Shown here: positions 50,542-58,169 of the stretch, piece after piece | How positions within the stretch are numbered: the first letter of the stretch is position 1 | How the letters are laid out: every line of letters begins with the position of its first letter | DNA from: JACVRN01 sp036403815 | Lineage (GTDB): Bacteria > Acidobacteriota > Blastocatellia > Pyrinomonadales > Pyrinomonadaceae | Direction: 5' to 3' | Length of the DNA stretch: 64,000 bases | NCBI GenBank assembly: GCA_036403815.1 | Contig: DASWQH010000012.1 | Coordinates: 82,622-146,621 of the forward strand | Translations under genes and position numbers: made by a program | The notes under the pieces: model-generated | Databases searched by the model: none | Seen by the model: the letters and a program-made list of their open reading frames with translations, nothing else | Told to the model about the DNA's origin: nothing

Positions 50542-51891
50542 ATGAGACTGCTAATCACAGGCGGCTATTTGATTGACCCTACGCAGGGAATAAATTCGGG
50601 CAGGAACCTGTTCATAGAAGACGGGCGCGTCGCGGGCGTGCTTAAGCAAGGCGAAGCGGTGCCGTTGGACGCGCAAATTTTCGATGCGACGGGTCTGGTC
50701 ATTGCTCCCGGCTTTATAGACATGCACGTTCACCTGCGCGAGCCTGGGCAGGAATACAAGGAGACGATTGAGACCGGGGCCGGGGCGGCGGTGGCTGGCG
50801 GCTGGACGAGCGTTTGCGCTATGCCGAACACAGACCCCATCAACGATAACGCGGCAGTCACACGCTTCATCATAGAGCAGGCGGAGCGTGCGCGCCTCGC
50901 AAACGTCTTTCCCATCGGCGCGATTACGAAAGGCTCCGGCGGGGCAGAGTTGGCCGAGATGGGCGAGATGAAGCGCGCAGGCATCGTGGCCGTTTCCGAC
51001 GACGGGCGACCTGTGCCTTCTTCAGGCATGATGCGGCGGGCTATGGAGTACGCGTGCGGGTTTAATCTTGCGGTCGTTGACCATTGCGAGGAACGCTCGC
51101 TCGTCGCGGGCGGCGTTATGCATGAAGGCCGCATCTCTTTGCTGCTGGGATTGCGCGGGATGCCTGCGGCGGCTGAAGAGATTGATGCCATACGCGATTG
51201 TATGCTCGCGGAATTGACTGGAGCGCGCGTTCATCTGGCGCACGTCTCTACGCGGGGGGCGATTGAAGCCGTGCGGCGCGCTAAAGCTCTGGGGCTTGAT
51301 GTCACCTGCGAGGTTGCGCCGCATCACTGGGCGCTTATGGACGAGGCGGTCGAAGGCTATGACACTAACACGAAGATGAATCCGCCTCTGCGCAGCCGTG
51401 AGCACGTCGCAAGCATCCTGGAAGGCTTAAGAGACGGGACGATTGATGCCATCGCCACGGATCACGCGCCGCATCATGCGGACGAAAAAGCTCTTGAGTA
51501 CGATCACGCGCCGTTTGGTATCACGGGACTTGAAACAGGAGTTGCCTTAGCGCTTGACCGCCTCGTGCATGAGGGCGTCATAGGTCTTGAGCGACTTGTA
51601 GAGCTGTGCTCCGTCAATCCGGCGCGTATCTTCAGTCTTGCGGATCGCGGCTCGCTCAGGCGCGGCGCAATCGCAGATGTGACGATTCTTGACCCGGACT
51701 TGAGCTGGACTTTCGATGCCAAGAAGTCCAAGTCCAGAAGCCGCAACACGCCCTTTGACGGCTGGACGATGCGCGGCGCGGCGGTCGCCACGATTGTCGC
51801 AGGCCGCCTCGTCTACGAGCACCCTGAGCTGAAACAGATTAGGGAGCGAAACGGGGCGAATAAAAAGGAAGAGATAGAGATAAAACAGTAA
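50542..51891 (+). CDS. pyrC: Dihydroorotase (class I)
   Basis: The 449-residue zinc amidohydrolase cyclises carbamoyl aspartate. FIDMHVHLREPGQEYKET, the NTDPINDN segment, VVDHCEERSL, VHLAHVSTRGAIEAV and IATDHAPHHADEK give the metal and substrate residues. The KEEIEIKQ tail is highly charged. It is the last pyr gene on this strand; pyrE and carAB are not in the window. Confidence 0.94.
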   Translation: MRLLITGGYLIDPTQGINSGRNLFIEDGRVAGVLKQGEAVPLDAQIFDATGLVIAPGFIDMHVHLREPGQEYKETIETGAGAAVAGGWTSVCAMPNTDPINDNAAVTRFIIEQAERARLANVFPIGAITKGSGGAELAEMGEMKRAGIVAVSDDGRPVPSSGMMRRAMEYACGFNLAVVDHCEERSLVAGGVMHEGRISLLLGLRGMPAAAEEIDAIRDCMLAELTGARVHLAHVSTRGAIEAVRRAKALGLDVTCEVAPHHWALMDEAVEGYDTNTKMNPPLRSREHVASILEGLRDGTIDAIATDHAPHHADEKALEYDHAPFGITGLETGVALALDRLVHEGVIGLERLVELCSVNPARIFSLADRGSLRRGAIADVTILDPDLSWTFDAKKSKSRSRNTPFDGWTMRGAAVATIVAGRLVYEHPELKQIRERNGANKKEEIEIKQ

Positions 51892-51902
51892 AAGCTGGCC
51901 TC

Positions 51903-52133
51903 TCAGGCGTGCAAGTCGTCCATAAAACGGCGAAATCCGCTCATATAACAGTAAAACTCGCCCATATAACCGTTAAAGACGCTCATATAAGCCTGAAAGT
52001 CGTTCATATAAGGGCGAAACTTCTCCATATAAGCGTGAAAGCCGTTGATATAAGGGCAAAAGCAGGCTATATAACCATGAAACCTGCTCATATATGACAA
52101 AAAGTTGCCCGTAAACAGGCTATCGGCCTTCAT
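51903..52133 (-). CDS. Possible small heptad-repeat protein
   Basis: A 76-codon frame is encoded across 21-bp tandem repeats. It reads as seven-residue units with Phe, Tyr and Met at fixed places (for example GFHAYME KFRPYMN DFQAYMS VFNGYMG EFYCYMS). No ribosome site is seen before the ATG at 52133, and the opposite strand is also open with HITVKLA-type heptads. It may therefore be a non-coding minisatellite. If made, it would be a strongly amphipathic aromatic helix. Coding status is unproven. Confidence 0.3.
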   Translation of the reverse strand: MKADSLFTGNFLSYMSRFHGYIACFCPYINGFHAYMEKFRPYMNDFQAYMSVFNGYMGEFYCYMSGFRRFMDDLHA

Positions 52134-52151
52134 ATAGACATAACGTGAGGC
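51921..52151. repeat. 21-bp tandem repeat array (about 11 units)
   Basis: Units of exactly 21 bp begin with CATATAA and contain a central GAAA, with consensus CATATAAnnnTGAAAnnCGyT. The first eight are well kept (51921-52088) and the last three diverge. The constant CATATAA and GAAA with variable triplets between distinguish it from a simple minisatellite. It starts 30 nt after pyrC. Confidence 0.9.
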
Positions 52152-52175
52152 GCTAGATAAGCAGACTATCTTCTT

Positions 52176-52593
52176 AGCCCCTGTAAGGGGCGGAAGACTG
52201 TAGCCCACGGCGTAAGAAGCGGTTTGAAAATTCAGCCTCCGCTTCGTCCCGTAGGGACGACTGAATAAATGCTGGAGCAATGTTCAATCGTCCCTACGGG
52301 ACTCAACATCTTTTGTGCCTGCTGATTCCCAGCTATAAATGGCTGGGCTATTATCAGTCGTCCCTACGGGACTTTTATCACACTGTCCCTGGCGGGATTT
52401 TTCAAACAGCTTCTTACGCCGTGGAAATACAAGCATAGCGAACACTTCAAAGCCCCTGAAAGGGGCGAAAGAAATCCCGACTTGAGAATCTTTCGCCCCT
52501 TTTTCGCCCCTTTCAGGGGCTTTTAACTTTTATTGCTGCTCAATTCCCACGGCTCGCGCCGTGGGCTACATTCTGTCGCCCCTTTCAGGGGCT
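52176..52593. repeat. REP family A composite, split by inserted element (copy 4)
   Basis: The left module AGCCCCTGTAAGGGGCGG plus TGTAGCCCACGGC stops at 52211. The missing half resumes at GCCGTGG (52418). The remaining modules follow: an AGCCCCTGAAAGGGGCGAAAG palindrome with a duplicated CGCCCCTTT, the CCCACGGC hairpin and CGCCCCTTTCAGGGGCT. A 206-bp element sits in the gap. Confidence 0.85.
52212..52417. mobile_element. MITE-like element with family B core, inserted in REP A
   Basis: The terminal inverted repeats are GTAAGAAGCGGTTTGAAAA at 52212 and the inverse of GTAAGAAGCTGTTTGAAAA ending at 52417. Internally it holds a GTCCCGTAGGGACGACTGAA palindrome and a CCCAGC...GCTGGG hairpin followed by ATTATCAGTCGTCCCTACGG. 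There is no coding capacity. Confidence 0.82.
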
Positions 52594-52632
52594 ATCATTC
52601 TTCCTTCTTATCTCGCGTCTCACGTTAGACAT

Positions 52633-52683
52633 AAAAAGAGAGACCCGTTCGCGCTCTCCCCTTCGCAAACGGGTCTCTCTTTT
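52633..52683 (-). terminator. Long perfect-stem terminator, hairpin 1 of a pair
   Basis: The stem AAAGAGAGACCCGTT-GC / GC-AACGGGTCTCTCTTT has a loop that reads GAAGGGGAGAGC on the minus strand. A/T runs on both sides make it bidirectional. It lies downstream of the glycine-zipper gene. Confidence 0.75.
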
Positions 52684-52737
52684 GACGGTCGCTCACTTAC
52701 GTCTTAACCGGAACGACCGATTCTTCAATCTTGTTGG

Positions 52738-52772
52738 AAGCTTGCCCGCGCTCTCCCCTTCGCAGGCAAGCT
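52738..52772 (-). other. Hairpin 2 sharing the loop of the neighbouring terminator
   Basis: The stem AGCTTGCC-GC / GC-GGCAAGCT has the same 12-nt loop as the hairpin at 52633-52683 (GAAGGGGAGAGC on the minus strand) but an unrelated stem. It lacks a U-tract. It lies 45 nt after the glycine-zipper stop, with another weak dyad (GGTGACCCTCGCGGTTACC) between. Confidence 0.65.
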
Positions 52773-52816
52773 CCCTCCATACCGGTAACCGCGAGGGTCA
52801 CCGATCTCGTTAAATC

Positions 52817-53548
52817 TCAACGAACATTCGAGGCCGGGAGCGCAACGCTCTGATTAAGTATCACTCCGAACTCCGTGCCCGGCTTAACCACAGCCTCTTT
52901 ACCTTTCGAGAAGTAAGCGCCAGCCACGCCTAAGCCCGCTCCGACGCCTGCGCCTATGCCAGCGCCTTTGCCTCCTCCGGCGATTGCGCCTATGAGCGCG
53001 CCCGTGGTTGCGCCGCCGCCTATGAAGATCACATTACGCTTCGTAGAGCCGCGTCCGGTCACCTGTCCTTCTTCGTCAAAGGTGGCCGTCTCATTCGAAA
53101 GGGCTGTCAAAGAACCGTTAATGGCTCGCGTCGTGCCGTTAGGAAGTTGCAGCGAAACGAAAGCGACCGATAACCAGCCAGCCTTGCTGCGCCGCTGAGC
53201 GCGTTTGACGTTCGTCACGCGACCCGTAATGATGCTGCCCGCCGGTATAACTTCGACGCCGCGAGCATAAATAGGAACCATCACGGTCGTCGTAAAGCGG
53301 TCGCCAATGCGTGCCGACTCGGAGCTAATCTGCTCGTTCATGCGCACCTGAATCACCTGCCCGGCTGCTACATTATAATAAGCAGGCGTGGTGTTCCCGG
53401 CTGGGCGCGTAGCCCTCGATAGACGGGGCGAGCGGCGCGTCGCGCGCCTGGTTTGAGCGAAAGCCGGTAGAGTTGAGCCAGCTAGCAGTATGACCAGAAC
53501 AAAGGAAGCGAAAAGCCGCTGCGCCAAATTTTTATGAAACTGAAACAT
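52817..53548 (-). CDS. Exported glycine-zipper protein
   Basis: The 243-residue protein has a signal peptide (LFASFVLVILLAGSTLPAFAQ), a basic Arg/Thr-rich stretch (TRRATRRSPRLSRATRP) and a central beta domain (GQVIQVRMNEQISSESARIGDRFTTTV...). A glycine-zipper segment follows (GGGATTGALIGAIAGGGKGAGIGAGVGAG) that could insert in or line a membrane. The C-terminus repeats a VKPGTEFGVILNQSV motif. It is probably an envelope protein; function unknown. Confidence 0.72.
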   Translation of the reverse strand: MFQFHKNLAQRLFASFVLVILLAGSTLPAFAQTRRATRRSPRLSRATRPAGNTTPAYYNVAAGQVIQVRMNEQISSESARIGDRFTTTVMVPIYARGVEVIPAGSIITGRVTNVKRAQRRSKAGWLSVAFVSLQLPNGTTRAINGSLTALSNETATFDEEGQVTGRGSTKRNVIFIGGGATTGALIGAIAGGGKGAGIGAGVGAGLGVAGAYFSKGKEAVVKPGTEFGVILNQSVALPASNVR

Positions 53549-53930
53549 GATGACCCTGAACCTTGTTCATCCCTTATAAGCGGGCGCTCTCTGCGAAACT
53601 CCCTTTATCAATTTCAATAACCGTTGCGCCTTAACCTGCGCACGCCAGCAGTAAGAGCAATGAGTGTGCCAGCGACGGCCTCGCCCCTGCGCTTTTTCTA
53701 ACTGCTTAAATAGTTAAACTTAGATTGGCGGGCGGATTACTTTCAGAGAAACTTTAGAAGTCTGCCTTAAATGATGTGCGCAACCGTGTAGTCATCGCGC
53801 ACGATATGGTGTGAGAAGATTCAAGTTTTCCGGTTGAGCGCGCACAGAACAGGCTCTCGATTAAGGTGAAGCGCCAGATAGGAGAATGCGAGTTTTTTTA
53901 GCACCTACGGAGCTATCTTTATCTTAGAGG

Positions 53931-54065
53931 GCTGATTGAAAATTGAGATTCAGCTTGAGTCCCGTAGGGACTTGTTGATAGTAGCCCAGCAATTTATTGC
54001 TGGGCTACTATCAACAAGTCCCTATGGGACAACACGCCCATCTGATTGTTCAAACAGCTTCTTAC
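53931..54065. mobile_element. MITE-like element with near-perfect family B palindrome
   Basis: The right end is the inverse of GTAAGAAGCTGTTTGAAC (to 54065); the left end is degenerate (GCTGATTGAAAATTGAG at 53931). Inside, 53959-54030 is a 72-bp palindrome with a single mismatch: GTCCCGTAGGGACTTGTTGA...GTAGCCCAGC and inverse. It accounts for part of the 529-nt gap 53549-54077; nothing was recognised in the rest. Confidence 0.78.
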
Positions 54066-54077
54066 ATAGAACGCACA

Positions 54078-55076
54078 TCAATTATTCGTAGTCATTGCGC
54101 TCTCTTGCCGGGCGGTTTCGGATGTTTCAGCAGCGCCCGTTTCGGCTTGCACCTCTTTGTTCCCATCGAAAAGCTCCGTCTGGACTGGGTCTAGGCCGAG
54201 CACCTGGCGGACGCGCGAGAAGCTGCGACGATGAATTGGCAGCGCCCCCAGTTCTTTGAGCGCGCGACAATGTGCGGGCGTAGGGTAGCCTTTGTGCGAG
54301 GCCAGTCCGTAGCCCGGAAACTGGCGGTCGAGTTCCTTCATGACGGCGTCGCGTGTGGTTTTGGCGATGATGGAGGCGGCGGCGATGCTGGCCGAAAGCA
54401 AATCGCCGCGAATGATGCCGCGCTGCGGGCAGGAGCAGTCCGGAATTTTACGCGCATCGACCAGCAGAAAGTCCGGCTCGATTCTTAAAGCAAGAACTGC
54501 GCGGCGCATCGCCAGCAGTCCAGCGTGGTATATGTTCAGGCGGTCTATCTCATCTATCTCGGCATAGCCGACCGACCAGCAGAGGGCATCCTTTTTAATC
54601 TGTGCCGCCAGTTCTTCACGCTTCATGCTGTCCAAAATCTTCTTTGAATCGTTCAACCCGCGAAGCTTGTAGTCTCTGGGAAGAATGACCGCGCCCGCGA
54701 CTACGGGGCCAGCCAGCGGAGCCATCCCGGCTTCGTCCACTCCGGCGATACGATTGAAGCCTTCAGCCAGGAGTTCAGTTTCAAAGCGCAGAATCTTTCT
54801 GAGACGCTGGCCTTCCTTGAAATTCTTACGGCGACTCGTGCGAATCTTTTTCGCAAGCTCACGCACACCGCGCCGCTCGTCCCGCTCAAGGGCTGCAAGC
54901 AAGCCCCTGGGCACGGCTGCATTCTCATCAAGAAAGCGCTCTTTCAAAACCGACACGGGAAGCTGTAAGAGTTCTGCGAGCGCAGATGATGCAGAAGAGC
55001 CAGAGACGAGTTCAGATGACTCTTCTTCCGTTTGCTCGACGGTTGTTTCTGCTTCGTGCTGTTTGTCAGACTGCAT
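54078..55076 (-). CDS. rnhB: Ribonuclease HII with N-terminal extension and variant GRG motif
   Basis: A 332-residue type 2 RNase H with catalytic D114 and E115 in AGVDEAGMAPLAGPVVAGAV, LNDSKKI, later DALL-type aspartates in PDFLLVDARKI and ADVI-type ASIIAKTTRD. It removes RNA from RNA-DNA hybrids and incises at ribonucleotides. The family norm after DE is G-R-G; here it is G-M-A. An N-terminal region of about 105 residues holds an acidic tail and a helical LERDERRGVRELAKKIRTSR part; a C-terminal acidic tail is also present. Neighbours are DNA ligase and UDG genes. Confidence 0.9.
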   Translation of the reverse strand: MQSDKQHEAETTVEQTEEESSELVSGSSASSALAELLQLPVSVLKERFLDENAAVPRGLLAALERDERRGVRELAKKIRTSRRKNFKEGQRLRKILRFETELLAEGFNRIAGVDEAGMAPLAGPVVAGAVILPRDYKLRGLNDSKKILDSMKREELAAQIKKDALCWSVGYAEIDEIDRLNIYHAGLLAMRRAVLALRIEPDFLLVDARKIPDCSCPQRGIIRGDLLSASIAAASIIAKTTRDAVMKELDRQFPGYGLASHKGYPTPAHCRALKELGALPIHRRSFSRVRQVLGLDPVQTELFDGNKEVQAETGAAETSETARQESAMTTNN

Positions 55077-55088
55077 TGTTAATTATGA

Positions 55089-55230
55089 ATGTAGTGGCAG
55101 GGACAAGTCCTCTGCCCGCATCGCTCGCCAGAGCGATAATCAATATGAGATAGATTCAAGTCCGAAGGTAACGCATCGCTGCTATTGCGCTATCGCGCAA
55201 TACGGGCAGGGACAAGCCCTGCCCCTACAT
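55089..55230. repeat. REP family D inverted repeat
   Basis: ATGTAGTGGCAGGGACAAG at the left faces CCTGCCCCTACAT at the right, with GCAGGGACAAGCCCTGC itself a hairpin. The interior carries further small dyads (GCTCGCCAGAGCG, GCGCTATCGCGC). It occupies the rnhB-ligase gap. Confidence 0.78.
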
Positions 55231-55236
55231 TTGTTC

Positions 55237-56868
55237 TTAGTGTGACTGTTTGTAAAGACGTTTCAACCGTTCAAGCGTGTCGGCTTCGCGCGTGCTCTTG
55301 TCCGTGCGCTCGCGTTTGAAGCGCGGGATGCGTAAGACGTAGCCTGCTTCATAGCGATTCGTCTTCTGTATATCCTGAAAATCAACCTCTATGACCATAG
55401 AAGGCTCTATCTCTACGTTGCGCCCGCGCGTGGTGATGATGTTGGGTTCAAGCTTCGCGGTCAAATCCCTCAAAGCCTCTTCGGTAAAGCCAGTGCCCAC
55501 TTTGCCTACGGTTTTGAATCGGTCGCGGTCGCGTATGGCGACGACCAGACTGGAAAGCGTCCCGCGCCTGCGCCCTGAACCCCAGATGCCGCCGACTACT
55601 ACTACATCCAGTGTCTCGAAGGCGGGCTTCAATTTCATCCAGTTGTCCGCACGACGACCCGGCGTGTAAGTGGCGTCAGGGTCTTTCGCCATCAAGCCTT
55701 CATGGCCTGCCTTGATGGCCTGCTTAAAAAACTTCTCTTCGTCCTCTATCCGGTCGGATTCAATCGCCTCGGTCATCTTCACGCGCTCGGTCGTACGGAA
55801 GAGTTTTTGAAGACGTGCGCGGCGCTCGCTTTGCGGTCTTGTCATTAAATCTTCGCCGTCCAGATAGACAAGCTCGAAGAGATAGAGCACGAGCGGAATC
55901 TCGCGCGCCTTCTCTTCAATGCCATGCACGCGTCCCAGGCGCATGAGGACAGATTGAAAGGGCTGCTTCTTTTTTAAGGCCGGATCGTAGGCGACCGCTT
56001 CGCCTTCAACAATAGCATCGCCGCCTTTCCAGGCTTTTGACAAAGCCAACACGATGTCCGGCATCGCCGCCGTGTCGTCGTTCAGACGGCGCGAGTAGAG
56101 CTTGACTTCGGGTTTACGACCCGCCTTGATGTGAATCTGTAGACGCGCGCCGTCATACTTAATCTCGAAGATAATCTTCTTGCCCGCAAGGCGTGTGAAA
56201 ATCGTTTGCGCATCATCAACCTTGTGCGCGTTCATGAACTGGTAGGGGCGGAAGAGCTTGAGACCTGCGCGCTCAACGCTCTTTTGTCCCTGACTGGCGC
56301 GTACGGCTGCAAGCCCTATGTCGTTCGACATGGCGTAGAGATGCTCTACAGAGCTTGCGTCAACATCGAATGCCCGGCTGATGGCGCGAGCGAGCGTGCC
56401 GAAGCCCACGCCTATACGCATCTGGTTAAGCACCATGCGCGTAAAATATTTCGCGCCGCTGCCGGTCGTGTGCGTGAAGACGTATTCGATGAATTTGAGA
56501 CGGTCTTCGTCGCGCCTGATCGTTCGATTAGTGCGTTGCCAGAGTTCGTCAACGGTTAAGCGGTCGCGCCCGCCCGCGTGCTCTTCCACAATCAAGCTCA
56601 TGTCGCCCGTGCGTTTGACTTCAGTCTCAATCTCGCTCTCTTCAACGCCCGCAATTTGAGCGAGGGCTGCGCGGATTGTGCCCGGCCCTATACTCAAGCG
56701 GTCGGAAAGCTGCGGGTCAACCACTTCACTTGCGGTAAAATGAGCGACCGCTTCAAGCGTAGGCTTATCCGCACCTTTGAACAGGTCTGCGAGCAGCCTG
56801 ACTCTCTCGGAATCATTGCGCGCTTCACTGATGCGGTCATAAACTTGCGCGAGTCTGGAGAATTTCAT
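55237..56868 (-). CDS. ATP-dependent DNA ligase (archaeal/LigB type)
   Basis: The ligase of about 543 residues has the adenylation lysine K237 in FEIKYDGARLQIH (motif I). LYSRRLNDD, the motif IV-like IVEGEAVAYD, EGLMAKDPDATYTPGRRADNWMKLKP (motifs IV-V) and the OB-fold VGTGFTEEALRDL follow. The N-terminal DNA-binding domain (FSRLAQVYDRI...) is complete. The arrangement is that of archaeal replicative or bacterial repair ATP ligases, distinct from the NAD-dependent LigA expected elsewhere in the genome. The start is set at 56868 (MKFSRLAQ). Confidence 0.92.
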   Translation of the reverse strand: MKFSRLAQVYDRISEARNDSERVRLLADLFKGADKPTLEAVAHFTASEVVDPQLSDRLSIGPGTIRAALAQIAGVEESEIETEVKRTGDMSLIVEEHAGGRDRLTVDELWQRTNRTIRRDEDRLKFIEYVFTHTTGSGAKYFTRMVLNQMRIGVGFGTLARAISRAFDVDASSVEHLYAMSNDIGLAAVRASQGQKSVERAGLKLFRPYQFMNAHKVDDAQTIFTRLAGKKIIFEIKYDGARLQIHIKAGRKPEVKLYSRRLNDDTAAMPDIVLALSKAWKGGDAIVEGEAVAYDPALKKKQPFQSVLMRLGRVHGIEEKAREIPLVLYLFELVYLDGEDLMTRPQSERRARLQKLFRTTERVKMTEAIESDRIEDEEKFFKQAIKAGHEGLMAKDPDATYTPGRRADNWMKLKPAFETLDVVVVGGIWGSGRRRGTLSSLVVAIRDRDRFKTVGKVGTGFTEEALRDLTAKLEPNIITTRGRNVEIEPSMVIEVDFQDIQKTNRYEAGYVLRIPRFKRERTDKSTREADTLERLKRLYKQSH

Positions 56869-56986
56869 CCCGGTTCGGCCTGATTGAAGATTTGAATCGA
56901 ACAACGTCAGCTAAGCTAACAGGAATTTTAGCGAGTACGCAAATTGCAAGCCGTTTATATAAAACCGACCCGGTGGAGAGAAGAGC

Positions 56987-57556
56987 ATGGCGAAATCGAA
57001 AAGGGCTGCGAGGCTGGAAGAACTGGCGGCGCAGATTCGCGTCTGCACGAAATGCCCTCTGTGGGAATCGCGCACACACGCTGTTCCAGGCGACGGCAAG
57101 CTTTCATCCAAAGTGATGATCATAGCCGAAGCGCCGGGGAAAGAAGAGGACGAGTCGGGGCATCCCTTCGTCGGCTCTGCCGGACGATTCTTAAACCACG
57201 TGCTCGAAGGGACGGGGCTTGATCGCTCGGACTTCTTTATTACCAACACGGTCAAATGCCGCCCGCCAAAGAATCGCACGCCGAAGAAATTGGAGGTTGA
57301 TACCTGCACCTCTAAATATCTTTTCGAGCAGATCGAGCTTGTTAATCCGAAGCTGATTATGCTTTTGGGCGCGGTGGCGGCGAAAAAAGTGCTCGGCGTG
57401 AAAAGCATCAACGAAGCGCGCGGGCGTGTTATCGAACACGAGGGACGAAAGTATCTGGTCGGCTATCACCCGGCAGTCAGATTTTACAGAGAAGACCTTG
57501 GACAGAAAGTCAAAGAGGATTTCGCGCGCCTTAAGCGAGAGGTGAAAAAGTTATAG
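56987..57556 (+). CDS. Family 4 uracil-DNA glycosylase (Fe-S type)
   Basis: The 189-residue enzyme excises uracil from DNA. Four cysteines, C20, C23, C91 and C107, match the 4Fe-4S ligands of family 4. Motif 1 is AEAPGKEEDESGHPFVGSAGRFLN (usual start GEAPG) and the C-terminal motif is GYHPAVR. It is divergent from the ATP-dependent ligase with 118 nt between starts, suggesting a repair-related neighbourhood. Confidence 0.93.
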   Translation: MAKSKRAARLEELAAQIRVCTKCPLWESRTHAVPGDGKLSSKVMIIAEAPGKEEDESGHPFVGSAGRFLNHVLEGTGLDRSDFFITNTVKCRPPKNRTPKKLEVDTCTSKYLFEQIELVNPKLIMLLGAVAAKKVLGVKSINEARGRVIEHEGRKYLVGYHPAVRFYREDLGQKVKEDFARLKREVKKL

Positions 57557-57897
57557 CGTTGTTGCTTTTCCACTGGAACATTTCACTGCTCCGGCATGAT
57601 AGTTGTCTGTACGTAAACGTACTGTGAGGCTTCAATCCAGGTGCTACTTTGACAGCAAGCTTGATTTGCCTTTTTGTTATTCCCCTTTGAGCGTGAGCAG
57701 CGTGCGCTATCGCTCCTCACGCGCCTGAAGCACGTGCCTGTATTTGTAGCGGCACGCATCATTCCCCTTCGTTACCTTATGAGTTGTAAGCGAACAGTTT
57801 GAGCATTCGACTGTTCGAGAATTAATCATTTGAGAGAGACACAAGGGGGCGAGGCTTAACAGTCGCGCTCGCTCAAAAAGTAAGGAGAGATTTTCTG
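57557..57897. other. 341-nt gene-free region with dyads
   Basis: It contains GTACGTAAACGTAC near 57614, a GCGTGAG...CTCACGC hairpin near 57690-57721 and a perfect inverted repeat CGAACAGT-11 nt-ACTGTTCG at 57791-57817. The small stress-type gene follows with AAGGAGAG before its ATG. No known RNA family was recognised. Confidence 0.5.
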
Positions 57898-58095
57898 ATG
57901 GCTAAAAAGGAAGCAGCTAAGCGTGAGTTAATAGACACAGGCAACGACAAACGTTACGTGCGGCGCGATGAGAAGGGGCGCTTTGACGAGGTTGACAATC
58001 AGAGCCGCTCGCTCTCGCAGGATGTGCGCAAGGCCGCGAAGACGAAAGTTGAATCAGGACAGGGCGACAAAGGCGACCAGAAGCGAAAGAAGTAG
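57898..58095 (+). CDS. Small highly charged protein
   Basis: The 65-residue protein (MAKKEAAKRELIDTGNDKRY...) has the pattern KRELIDTG-DKRYVRRDEKGRF. This is seen in a widespread uncharacterised family of short, Lys/Arg-rich bacterial proteins. AAGGAGAG lies before the ATG. It precedes an SDR with a Lys-rich tail by 74 nt. The charge suggests nucleic-acid or surface binding, but no function is claimed. Confidence 0.72.
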   Translation: MAKKEAAKRELIDTGNDKRYVRRDEKGRFDEVDNQSRSLSQDVRKAAKTKVESGQGDKGDQKRKK

Positions 58096-58169
58096 AGCTT
58101 CATTCTATGCGTAACTTCAGAGCGGTAGATGCTGATAGTGAAAATTTTTCGAGAGTAGGGAAAGGATAG

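Noticed and set aside
51921..52151. CRISPR array
   Set aside because: Units are contiguous at 21 bp with no spacer-repeat alternation and no cas genes nearby.
53997..54194. Short plus-strand frame with MLGYYQQV
   Set aside because: Starts inside a palindrome and runs antisense to rnhB.
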